From positions 434,001-498,000 of the forward strand of contig CAWBXX010000002.1 in the NCBI GenBank assembly GCA_963792885.1: DNA of 64,000 nucleotides, given 5' to 3'. Every line of letters begins with the position of its first letter. Within the stretch, counting starts at the first letter, position 1. Both the position numbers and the translations under genes were made by a program. Positions 37,301-44,669 of the stretch are shown here, piece by piece. Under the pieces are notes generated by a model. That model had not been told where the DNA came from and searched no databases. It saw only the letters and a list, made by a program, of their open reading frames with translations. The DNA is from DASWJZ01 sp963792885. Its GTDB lineage: Bacteria; Pseudomonadota; Alphaproteobacteria; Rhizobiales; Afifellaceae.

Positions 37301-38149
37301 CTCTTCCAGAAGCGCGAGCTGTGAGCGCTTCTCCTCGGTGACGTCGGATGCGACGGTGACGATTGCAATCGAAGTGCCGTTCTCGTCTCTTACCGGAGAA
37401 CTGATGGCGTGGACGAGAACGGTGGATCCGTCGCGGCGCTCCAGAACGAGGTCGCCCGACCAGCTTTCGCCTGCAGCGAAATGGGCACGGATGTCGGCCG
37501 GTTCGAACTGCCCCCTGATGGAGGGGAGCGCCGCCGCGATGTTGCGCCCGATCGCCACGCGGGCCGGCCAACCGCAGAGCTTCTCGGCGAAGCGGTTCCA
37601 GAAGATGATCGACCCGGTCATGTCGGTCGCGATCACGGCTTCTTCGACGGACTCAAGCAGGTCCGCCTGGAATTGGATCTTGCGCTCACCCAGCTTTTGT
37701 TCGGTGATGTCTTGGATCATCACGAACTTATGCATGGACTGGTCGGGTTCCGGATGGATGAGCGCCGTCGAGCGGAGCCCCCAAACGAACGTTCCGTCCT
37801 TGCGCAGGTAGCGCCGCTCGTGATCCTTCGGCGGCAGCCCGGTTGCCTGGATCTGCGCGCGGTTGCGGAAATAATCCTCACGATCCTCCGGCGCGAGCAG
37901 GTCTTCGTAACGCATGCTTTCAAGCTCGGCGATGGAATATCCGACGAAGTCGGCCATGCGCTGATTGACCTGGAGAATGCGGCCGTCAGTCTCCGTCCAC
38001 ATCATCGCTACGCTGGAGGAGTTGAATATGGCCCGGTAGCGGGCACCGCGCTCGGCAAGGTCGCGGTTCTCGGACCGGAGCCCCGTGGCGCGGCGCGTCA
38101 GCATCCCCATGGCGAGCACGATTTTGCCGATGAGCTGCAGCATTGTCAT
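34378..38149 (-). pseudogene. Large hybrid histidine kinase (PAS-PAS-GAF-PAS-GAF-PAS-HK-REC), one frameshift
   Basis: From the ATG at 38149 the first frame encodes one N-terminal helix, two PAS domains (ARYRAIFNSSSVAMMW; LLESVEEAVIATDMTGSIIFWN) and most of a GAF domain, then derails after VFSERSE. The second frame continues that GAF (LIEGIAAHAAIAIEKASLFQAA), then PAS, GAF, PAS with an LOV-like segment (IGRNARFLQG), HisKA with H in GGIAHDFNNLLA, the ATPase and a C-terminal REC (VEDE, FTDLLMPGG, LKKPY). One surplus T at 36856-36857 accounts for the break; corrected length is 1256 residues. IGRNARFLQG lacks the flavin cysteine of true LOV domains. Either an error or a truncation leaving a kinase-less PAS-GAF protein. 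Confidence 0.87.
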
Positions 38150-38510
38150 GCCCGCTCAGCAGGTGTCCGCGTCAAGGCGCCCTGTTCAACGGACCTTGCC
38201 GTCAGTCCTTTGCGTGCGAAATTGATCAACTTGCCTGCCCCCGCGAGCGCGTTCTTGGCGCTGTTTTGGCGTTGTCCGCCAGTACGACAATAAAAGGTTG
38301 AGGATGGGCTAAATCAGTTCCTCGCCTTTGAAGGAGAAGGCCGGAAATAGACTTTCCAAACCGTGACTTGCGCCTGGATATGCAGATGCCCGGTCGGAGA
38401 CAGAGAGAGTGCGCGCGCCGGGGCCGGACGCGCACCCGGAATCCCTTCGCCGGCTATGGCGCGGGATCGGGCGCTGCACTACGGGTGCCGCCGCCGAGCA
38501 GGGGACTAAT
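38150..38510. other. Intergenic region upstream of the hybrid kinase, no gene seen
   Basis: These 361 bases separate the hybrid kinase start from the first decayed catabolic gene. Frames on both strands translate to arginine/proline-rich shadows without family likeness. It presumably carries the promoter of the minus-strand signalling operon. Confidence 0.4.
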
Positions 38511-38760
38511 GTGAAGATCACCGATCTCAAATGTGCCGTTTTGGGTCGAAACCTGGTCGTCAGGATCGTCACCGACGCGGGTCTCCGTGGCTACGCGGCG
38601 GTTGAATCTCTGGAAACCCTATTTGAAGCCGCACGTGCTCGCGCTCCGCGACGAGCTGATCGGCCTCGATCCGACCGACGTTGAGCGGGTCATGCTGCGC
38701 ATCCGTCGGCACGGAGCGTTCAAGCCCTGGGGAAGCGCGGTCAGCGTCAGATCTATCTCG
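38511..38760 (+). pseudogene. Fragment of an enolase-superfamily (mandelate racemase-like) gene
   Basis: The GTG at 38511 opens KITDLKCAVLGRNLVVRIVTDAGLRGY, the typical N-terminal strand of MR/MLE-family dehydratases. A frame change near 38600 is followed by WKPYLKPHVLALRDELIGLDPTDVERVMLRIRR and HGAFKPWGSAVS in another frame. About 80 residues of the usual 370-400 remain before the sequence joins an unrelated gene. The catalytic barrel is gone, so this is a relic. Confidence 0.75.
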
Positions 38761-38794
38761 CGGCGAACTTCAAGCCGCTGATCGAGCGCCGCGC

Positions 38795-38974
38795 CATGAT
38801 CCCGGCGACTGGCTCTTCGGCGACATGGATGGCGTCGTCGTCATCCCGGCGGCCCGCGTCGACAACGTGCTGGAAAAAGCCGAAGATATCGGCCGCGTCG
38901 AGGAGAAGGTAAGCGACGAGATCCGGAACGGCGCCGAAGTCAGCGACGTGTTCAAGAAATACGGGCGGCTCTAA
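38795..38974 (+). pseudogene. C-terminal fragment of an RraA-family gene
   Basis: The last 57 residues (HDPGDWLFGDMDGVVVIPAARVDNVL...VSDEIRNGAEVSDVFKKYGRL, then TAA) match the end of RraA/4-hydroxy-4-methyl-2-oxoglutarate-aldolase-like proteins, including GDxDGVVVIP. The first two thirds of the gene are missing, and an enolase-superfamily fragment precedes it directly. The deletion joining the two is internal, so neither protein can work. Confidence 0.75.
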
Positions 38975-39006
38975 TCGTCGCCATAAACCTTGTTGAGGCA
39001 AATCGT

Positions 39007-39441
39007 ATGAAGAACGTCGTCGGCATCGGCCACATCGCGATCCGCGTGAAGGACATCGACCGCACGCTGGATTTCTATCGCGACAAGCTCGGCTTCAAGG
39101 AAATGTTCCGGCTCGATCGCGACGGCAAGCTCTGGCTCATGTACCTGCGCGTGACCGACACCCAATATATCGAGCTCTTCCCCGAGGCCGTCGGCGACCG
39201 CGCGCCGGGGCGCGAGGCGAACGGGCTCAATCACCTCTGCCTCGAGGTCGACAGCCTCGACGCCGCGCTTGAAGAGCTGACCAAGGCCGGCGTGACGATC
39301 ACGCGTGAGAAACAGATGGGTGCCGACGGAAATCTGCAGGCCTGGATCGAAGATCCCGACGGCAACCGCATCGAGCTGATGCAGATGGACCCGAAGAACA
39401 TGCAGAACGCGGCCCTGAAGCGGCTCAAGGCCGGGGGATGA
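39007..39441 (+). CDS. VOC (glyoxalase/bleomycin resistance) family protein
   Basis: Metal-dependent VOC-fold protein of 144 residues, complete. Two beta-alpha-beta-beta-beta units show in IGHIAIRVKDIDRTLDFYRDKLGFKEMF and LNHLCLEVDSLDAALEELTKAGV; metal ligands would be the His of GHIAI, the Glu of YIELFP, the His of NHLCL and the Glu of RIELMQ. It resembles lactoylglutathione lyase and methylmalonyl-CoA epimerase types, but the reaction is not fixed. It is the only intact gene in a decayed catabolic cluster: RraA relic 32 bases before, enolase relic after. Confidence 0.88.
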   Translation: MKNVVGIGHIAIRVKDIDRTLDFYRDKLGFKEMFRLDRDGKLWLMYLRVTDTQYIELFPEAVGDRAPGREANGLNHLCLEVDSLDAALEELTKAGVTITREKQMGADGNLQAWIEDPDGNRIELMQMDPKNMQNAALKRLKAGG

Positions 39442-39454
39442 GCCCTGCGCGCGA

Positions 39455-39700
39455 ATGCAGCGCGCACGAATTGTCTTTCTCAAGCTTGCGACCGGCGAAG
39501 GGATCGAAGGCCTCGGCGAGGCGACGCTCGAATGGAAGACCGACGCCATCGTCGCGACGCTCGGCGAGCTTGAGCGTTTCATCTTCGGCAAGGCCCGGTT
39601 CAGGTCGGGCATCTCATCGATACGATGCACCGGGACTCTTACTGGCGGACCGGTGCGCTCTTCCGCGCTGCCGAGCCAAGTCTCGCTCGCCTGGCTCCTG
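39455..39700 (+). pseudogene. Second enolase-superfamily gene fragment
   Basis: Frame one gives RIVFLKLATGEGIEGLGEATLEWKTDAIVATLGELERFIFGK, the N-terminal lid of galactonate dehydratase-like enzymes. After a shift near 39593 a second frame gives GHLIDTMHRDSYWRTGALFRAAE, the next conserved block. Then homology ends. About 75 residues of a roughly 390-residue gene remain. It overlaps the end of the VOC gene region and runs into an aldo/keto-reductase tail. Confidence 0.72.
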
Positions 39701-39722
39701 GCGCGGGACGTGATCGTCATGC

Positions 39723-39863
39723 CTGTCGAGCAAGATCGAGCGCCTCCGTTCGAACTTCGCCGCTTCGAAGCTTGCGCTTTCCGATTCCGAGATGGCGGAG
39801 ATCGCCGCGCTCGAACGTGGCGAGCGCATTATCGACCCGGCCACTGCGCCGGATTGGGATTAG
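39723..39863 (+). pseudogene. C-terminal fragment of an aldo/keto reductase
   Basis: These 46 codons read LSSKIERLRSNFAASKLALSDSEMAEIAALERGERIIDPATAPDWD and a TAG stop, matching the C-terminus of 2,5-diketo-gluconate-reductase-like aldo/keto reductases (KxxRxxxNF, LxxxEMAxIxALxRGxR). The barrel and catalytic Tyr/Lys are missing. It completes the pattern of a sugar-acid catabolic cluster lost by deletion. Confidence 0.65.
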
Positions 39864-39873
39864 CCCGCTCCGG

Positions 39874-40749
39874 TTATTTCTGCGCCACGAGTTCCGCCCG
39901 GATCGATTGGAGCTCCTTCACCCGCTCCGGGCTCGTCTTCGGATAGCTGAGGTCCATTGCCTCCAGCGTCTCCAGCATGATCTGCGAGACGATGAGGCGG
40001 GCATTCTCCTTGTCGTCGGCGGGAACGACGAACCACGGCGCACGGCCCGTGCTCGTGGCCGAGAGGCAATCCTCGTAGGCCTCCATGTAGCGGTCCCAGG
40101 ATTTCCGCTCGCTCACGTCGCCCATGCTGAACTTCCAGTTCTTCTCCGGCTCGTCGATGCGGGAGAGGAAGCGCTTGCGCTGCTCATCTCTGGAAAGATG
40201 CAGGAAGAGCTTGATGATGCGCGTGCGGTTCTCGTCGAGATGCTGCTCGAAATCGACGATGGACCGGTATCTGTCCTTCCAGAACTTCTTGTCGCCGCCC
40301 GCCTCTGCCGTCAGCCCCGCATTGACGAGGAAGTCCGGATGGACGCGCACCACGAGCACGTCTTCGTAGTAGGAGCGGTTGAAGATGCCGATCTTGCCGC
40401 GCTCCGGCACGCGCGCATGGCATCGCCAGAGGAAGTCGTGCTCAAGCTCTTCCGCGCTCGGCTGTTTGAAGGCATGCACGTCGCAGCCTTGCGGGTTCAC
40501 GCCGGACATCACATGGCGGATCACTCCGTCCTTTCCGGCGCTGTCCATGCCTTGCAGGATGACGAGGAGCGCGAAGGCATTGGAGGCGTAGAGGATCTGC
40601 TGCTGCTCGCTGAGCCGCGCGACGTGCTCTTCAAGGAGCGCGCTGTATTCCTTCTTCGATCCGTAGATGGGCTTCGTCTCGGTCGGCCGCTTTGAGAGGT
40701 CGAGGCGCTCGCCCTCACTCACGCGGTAGTCTGAGGTCTCAATCGTCAT
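39874..40749 (-). CDS. Polyphosphate kinase 2 (PPK2) family protein
   Basis: Transfers phosphate between polyphosphate and nucleotides; 291 residues from the ATG at 40749 (GGTAGG upstream). The P-loop is LQGMDSAGKDGVIRHVMSGVNPQG, followed by the lid/Walker B region HDFLWRCHARVPERGKIGIFNRSYYEDVLVVRVHP and FLHLSRDEQRKRFLSRIDEPEKNWKFS. One-domain length suggests a class I or III enzyme; preference for ADP or AMP cannot be read reliably. A longer upstream frame would start at 40815 but lacks a ribosome site. Stands alone, convergent with the decayed cluster. Confidence 0.9.
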   Translation of the reverse strand: MTIETSDYRVSEGERLDLSKRPTETKPIYGSKKEYSALLEEHVARLSEQQQILYASNAFALLVILQGMDSAGKDGVIRHVMSGVNPQGCDVHAFKQPSAEELEHDFLWRCHARVPERGKIGIFNRSYYEDVLVVRVHPDFLVNAGLTAEAGGDKKFWKDRYRSIVDFEQHLDENRTRIIKLFLHLSRDEQRKRFLSRIDEPEKNWKFSMGDVSERKSWDRYMEAYEDCLSATSTGRAPWFVVPADDKENARLIVSQIMLETLEAMDLSYPKTSPERVKELQSIRAELVAQK

Positions 40750-40881
40750 GAATTCGACACCTACCAAGCAAGGCAGCGGAGATTCGTTAATAGCAGGCTC
40801 GAAGGAAACGGCCATGGAATCGACCCAACGTCACCCGAAACGCCGACTGTCACCTGATTCGCCCGCGCGAGATTTCGGAAG

Positions 40882-40896
40882 TTAAGAAATTGTTAG
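40882..40896. promoter_or_regulatory. Possible CtrA-type site
   Basis: TTAAGAAATTGTTAG fits TTAA-N7-TTAA with one mismatch. It lies between the divergent PPK2 gene and the membrane protein gene that starts at 41035. The match is short and could be chance. Confidence 0.3.
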
Positions 40897-41034
40897 GGTT
40901 ATTGGCCCAAAGAAGGCGGTTGGCGAAAAGGCGGACGCATTGAGCAGCGACCGCGAAATCGTGCGTTTTGCCGACGGCTCGCTCAGCGATCTCGAGCGCC
41001 GGTCGTCGCCGTTTGTGTCGGCCGGGGATGTCCA

Positions 41035-41625
41035 ATGGTCGCAGTTCTGGAAAATGCACTGAACGATTGGCTCGCTCAGATGGCGGGCGTGCCATCGGCG
41101 CATCCGATCGAATGTATTCTGATCGGCATCGTCTGGATGGCGTGCATGTCGGTCCGAAGCATCTTTGCAGCGGTGATTTCGACTTTGCTCTCGTTCCTGG
41201 CGGTGATGCTCCTGGCGCCGGCGCAGTCGGACATCGTGCGCTGGGTAATGCTGGGCGTCTTGTTCGTTGCGAACGTGACCGTCGTGCTGCACATCGTCCG
41301 GTGGCGCAAGGCAGCGAGGCGCCAACTGGACGGTGTCAGCGCCGAGCTTGCGCACGTCCGTCGCGCCTATGAGGCGGAGGTCCACTGGCGCATGGCGGCC
41401 TACAAGCTCGAAGCGTCACAGATCGCCGCAACGGAGGTTCCGATGGGCGACCTGACGGAGCGCGTGGAGACGCTGGCGCGCCAGCTGAATGCTACGAGGC
41501 CGGCGAAGAAGAAGAGCGCGCCGGAGGAAAAGCTGGATGCCGCCTACGCCGCTTCCTGGGGCGCCGCTTCGCCGGCTCGCATCCCCTGGTCGCCGGTGAG
41601 GGGCTTCGCGTCCGAGCTGAAATAG
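41035..41625 (+). CDS. Uncharacterised membrane protein with cytoplasmic tail
   Basis: Unrecognised 196-residue protein. Two or three hydrophobic segments lie at about residues 25-45 (ECILIGIVWMACMSV), 45-62 (FAAVISTLLSFLAVMLLA) and 68-88 (IVRWVMLGVLFVANVTVVLHI). An alpha-helical, partly coiled-coil tail (RRQLDGVSAELAHVRRAYEAEVHWRMAAYKLEA) and a lysine-rich end follow. The final 82 bases overlap the 3' end of the convergent gene on the other strand. The gene is preceded by a TTAA-N7-TTAG site. No function is proposed. Confidence 0.65.
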   Translation: MVAVLENALNDWLAQMAGVPSAHPIECILIGIVWMACMSVRSIFAAVISTLLSFLAVMLLAPAQSDIVRWVMLGVLFVANVTVVLHIVRWRKAARRQLDGVSAELAHVRRAYEAEVHWRMAAYKLEASQIAATEVPMGDLTERVETLARQLNATRPAKKKSAPEEKLDAAYAASWGAASPARIPWSPVRGFASELK

Positions 41626-41861
41626 CCGATCGTGGCGGTATAGAGCTTCCGCAGAAGATGTTCTGCGGTCTGGGCCCTCATCTCGGCTGCCGAGAGCTTG
41701 AGCTGCATCGCCTGCATCTCGACCTGGTTGGCCTGGTAGGTCTGCACGAATGACTGCACCATGCCGATGAGGGACGAGACCTCGTCGTCCGACGGGATCT
41801 GAGGCCGCCCTTCCGAGTGGTGCTCGTGGGCGTATTCAGGATAATGTTGTCCGTCGGACAT
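41544..41861 (-). CDS. Small hypothetical alpha-helical protein
   Basis: A 105-residue soluble protein, not recognised. A His/Glu-rich start (GQHYPEYAHEHHSEGR) leads to a heptad-like helix (EVSSLIGMVQSFVQTYQANQVEMQAMQLKLSAAEMRAQTAEHLLRKLY), suggesting a coiled-coil dimer. The last 82 bases overlap the convergent membrane protein gene; one of the two frames may be shorter in reality. Upstream lies a CtrA-like site at 41944. Confidence 0.6.
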   Translation of the reverse strand: MSDGQHYPEYAHEHHSEGRPQIPSDDEVSSLIGMVQSFVQTYQANQVEMQAMQLKLSAAEMRAQTAEHLLRKLYTATIGYFSSDAKPLTGDQGMRAGEAAPQEAA

Positions 41862-42190
41862 CGCCGAACCTCCACGATTTGAAATGCGCCTGATGGCTCA
41901 GGCGGGCGGCGAACAGGAATGCCTTCTGATACGGAAAGTTTGGTTAACAACTGGTAAACGCACGCCCCGATGAGCGCCGGCGGAGCCGCTTTTGAAGCGA
42001 GACATGAGGGGCTCTAAAGGTGGAAACTGCGCCCGCGTCCAGGCGCCTGGCGGTCCGGCCGCTCCTCCGGAGCGATTTTTCCGCACCAGTGCGCATCGCA
42101 GTCGTGGACCGCGCGCCGAGATCCGCGCGACACACCCGTTGTCAAAGCCGCGGCCCGCAAGGGTCGCACGGAAAGTCGAGGGCCGCAGTC
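41862..42190. other. Divergent intergenic region with a CtrA-like box
   Basis: This stretch of 329 bases has no recognised gene. The best feature is TTAACAACTGGTAAA at 41944-41958, whose reverse complement TTTACCAGTTGTTAACC differs from the alphaproteobacterial CtrA box TTAACC-N5-TTAAC at few positions. It could serve either the 41544-41861 gene or the lipoprotein gene. The open frame leading into the lipoprotein through this stretch lacks a lipobox-compatible start and is not used. Confidence 0.4.
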
Positions 42191-42745
42191 ATGCGAAACG
42201 CGAAGATCATGTCCCTGTGCGGAGCGGCCGCCCTGAGCATTCTCCTGGGCGGATGCTTCACAACGTCCGACACGCCGTTCACGCTCGTCAATGGCGATAC
42301 GCCGCATCTGAAGACGGGAACGCTGTCGTGCAAGGGAAGCGGCAACGATGCAAAGGAGGTAAGGAAGCAGTTCGTCGAGCTGCGCTCCGGCGCGAACGTT
42401 CAATACGCGCTGGTGGGCGAGACGGATACGACTGTGGAGCCGTTCGTCTTCTACCAGGTGAAGGGCGACAGATACATCGTCGTGCAGGCGGGCCCGGACT
42501 CAGGGGAGGTGCTCTATGTGGCGGACGTCACCGATTCGGCCATCACGGTGTTCGACGATGCCGTGGAAGCCGAGCAGGAATCCGTGACAAGCACCGCGGC
42601 GAAGCACGGGGTGAGCGTCAAGCTGAGCGGCCAGTCCTGGACAATGAGCGGACCCCTGGACGCCCAGCGGAAATTCATGATCGACATCGCCGACGCGTGG
42701 CCCTCCAGGGACGCCGTCTACAAATGCGCGCCCGTGGCCGACTGA
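42191..42745 (+). CDS. Uncharacterised lipoprotein
   Basis: Predicted 184-residue lipoprotein. The ATG at 42191 is chosen because it places a signal peptide (MSLCGAAALSILLGG) directly before the lipobox cysteine. The mature part is about 160 residues of beta-rich sequence (TLSCKGSGNDAKEVRKQFVELRSG, EPFVFYQVKGDRYIVVQAG, VLYVADVTDSAITVFDD) ending YKCAPVAD. I recognise no family. A solitary gene on the plus strand, followed by the alpha/beta hydrolase. Confidence 0.75.
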   Translation: MRNAKIMSLCGAAALSILLGGCFTTSDTPFTLVNGDTPHLKTGTLSCKGSGNDAKEVRKQFVELRSGANVQYALVGETDTTVEPFVFYQVKGDRYIVVQAGPDSGEVLYVADVTDSAITVFDDAVEAEQESVTSTAAKHGVSVKLSGQSWTMSGPLDAQRKFMIDIADAWPSRDAVYKCAPVAD

Positions 42746-42885
42746 GACACAAGGCGTATTGAAGGAGTTTGGTGCCCGCGGGCACATGCCACCAGTTAGC
42801 TGACTCTGCCGGTCCGATTGCCAAGCGCAGAACTACACCTTCGAATGCGTCTTCCGCCCAGGGAAGGACGCAGGAGGAGAACGCA

Positions 42886-43659
42886 ATGGAGAAGTCGCGA
42901 CTGGATGTCGAGATGCGCGGGAAGGGGCCGGACATCGTCCTTCTGCACTCGCTTCTGACCGATCGCTCCTCGTTCCAGTCTCTCGCCGAACGGCTCGCGG
43001 AGACGAGGCGGCTCAGCCTCGTCAACCTTCCCGGCTTTGGCGCCTCGCCGCCGGCAGCGCCGCTTGCCGGCTATGCCGACGCCGTCGCGGACTATTGCGA
43101 TACCCTCAGCACCGAGAAGCCCGACATCGTGGGCAATGGGCTCGGCAGCTTCGTCGCGTTGACGCTCGCGGCGCGCCACGGCGCAAAGATCGGGAAGATC
43201 GTGCTTCTTGGCGCAGCGATTACCTTCCCCGAGCAGGGCCGCGCGACCTTCGCCGCGCTCGCCGACAAGGCGGAGCGCGAAGGCATGGGCCCGATCGCCG
43301 ACGCCGCCATGCAGCGCATGTTTCCGCCCGACTTCATCGCCGCGCATCCCGACATCGTGGCCGAGCGGACGTCGGTATTTCTGAAGATCGAGCCGCCGGT
43401 CTTCGCGGCGGCAGCGCGCTCGCTGGCGACGCTCGACCTTTCCGCCGACCTTGCGCGCATGAAGAACCCGGCGCTCATCGTGGTCGGCGAGAAGGACGGC
43501 GCTACGCCGCCGGCGCTTGGTCGCGCCCTGGCAGAACGGCTGCCGGATGCGCGCTTCGTCGAGCTGCCAGGCGTCGGCCACGCGCCGCACATCCACGCGC
43601 TCGACCTGCTCGTCGAAACGATGAGGCCCTTCCTCGGGTTCGCTGTCCCGCCCGCCTAG
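42886..43659 (+). CDS. Alpha/beta-hydrolase-fold protein lacking the nucleophile serine
   Basis: A 257-residue protein with the alpha/beta hydrolase core of the 3-oxoadipate-enol-lactonase type: strand and oxyanion segment DIVLLHSLLTDRSSF, cap region, late aspartate in VVGEKDGATPP and late histidine in PGVGHAPH. At the nucleophile elbow the expected G-x-S-x-G reads GNGLG (residues 83-87), coded GGC AAT GGG CTC GGC, so Ser is Gly85. It may be non-hydrolytic, or the adjacent Ser88 may contribute. The start ATG at 42886 has AGGAGGAG upstream. The stop overlaps the convergent livM by four bases; whether it serves the same pathway is unknown. Confidence 0.87.
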   Translation: MEKSRLDVEMRGKGPDIVLLHSLLTDRSSFQSLAERLAETRRLSLVNLPGFGASPPAAPLAGYADAVADYCDTLSTEKPDIVGNGLGSFVALTLAARHGAKIGKIVLLGAAITFPEQGRATFAALADKAEREGMGPIADAAMQRMFPPDFIAAHPDIVAERTSVFLKIEPPVFAAAARSLATLDLSADLARMKNPALIVVGEKDGATPPALGRALAERLPDARFVELPGVGHAPHIHALDLLVETMRPFLGFAVPPA

Positions 43660-44669
43660 TCCCAGTCGAGCATCCGCGGCAGGCGACCGCTCTTCTTCAG
43701 CGAGCCGATGATGCCTTCCGGGAAGAAGACGAGGACGAGGATCAGAAGCAGGCCGGTCGCGACGATATTGAGCTCCGAGGCGCCGAGCTTGGCGACGAAG
43801 AACTCGTTGACGACCACGAAGAGCGTCGCTCCGACGACCGGCCCCGATACCGTGCCGCGCCCGCCGAGAATCGTCATCAGCACGAACTTCGCCCCGACCA
43901 GGATCGTCAGGAAGATCGCCGGGCTTAGATACGTGAGATAGTAGCCCCACAGCGCCCCGGCCATGCCGATGAAGAGGCCGGAGAGCGCGAAGGCAATGAT
44001 CTTGTAGGCGCGGGTGGGAACGCCGGCGACCTCCGCCTTCGTCTCGTCCTGCGAGATCGCCCGAAGGCCAAGCCCGAACTTCGAGCGACGCACGCGGAAC
44101 GAGAGATAGACGGCACCGATCGCGACGAGGAGCATCGCGTAGTAGAAGGGCAGCTTCACGTATTCGACGGGCAGGTCGAGGAGCGCCATCGAGATACCAT
44201 TCGATCCGCCGACGTAGGACCAGTTGTCGAACAGGATCTTGGTCACGAGCACGAGCGCGATCGTCGATATGATGAAGGTCGGCCCCCGCACGCGAAGCGT
44301 GATCGTTCCGATCACGAACCCGAAGGCCATGGCGATCAGTCCGGCGAACGGAAACGCGATGAAGGGCGAGACGCCGAAATAGGCGAAGAGGATCGCAGCC
44401 GCGTAGCCGCCGATCGCAAAGAAGACGCTATGACCGAGCGATACGTAACCGGCATAGCCGCCCATGATGTTCCAGCTCGACGCGATGGCGACGTTCATGA
44501 AGACGAAGAGCAGCATGTGCAGCCAGTAGCTCATGCCCCCGACCGCCACCTGCAGGAGCGGGAAGCCGAATGCCGCCGCGAGGAGGATACCGATGAAGAG
44601 GCGCTTGCTGGCGGAGGGAGCCTCGACAATCGCCTTTTGCGGCAGGGCATGGTCGAACGACGAGGTCAT
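43656..44669 (-). CDS. Branched-chain-amino-acid-type ABC permease (LivM-like)
   Basis: Membrane subunit of a HAAT-family importer, 337 residues, about nine helices. Characteristic stretches are SWNIMGGYAGYVSLGHSVFFAIGGY and the coupling loop LRAISQDETKAEVAGVPTRAYKIIAFALSG, followed by LGGRGTVSGPVVGATLFVVVNE. It ends FPEGIIGSLKK as LivM proteins do. Last gene of the M24-HIBADH-ABC operon. It directly follows livH; the start ATG abuts the livH stop. The family also transports amides, urea and aromatic acids, so the substrate is open. Confidence 0.9.
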   Translation of the reverse strand: MTSSFDHALPQKAIVEAPSASKRLFIGILLAAAFGFPLLQVAVGGMSYWLHMLLFVFMNVAIASSWNIMGGYAGYVSLGHSVFFAIGGYAAAILFAYFGVSPFIAFPFAGLIAMAFGFVIGTITLRVRGPTFIISTIALVLVTKILFDNWSYVGGSNGISMALLDLPVEYVKLPFYYAMLLVAIGAVYLSFRVRRSKFGLGLRAISQDETKAEVAGVPTRAYKIIAFALSGLFIGMAGALWGYYLTYLSPAIFLTILVGAKFVLMTILGGRGTVSGPVVGATLFVVVNEFFVAKLGASELNIVATGLLLILVLVFFPEGIIGSLKKSGRLPRMLDWD

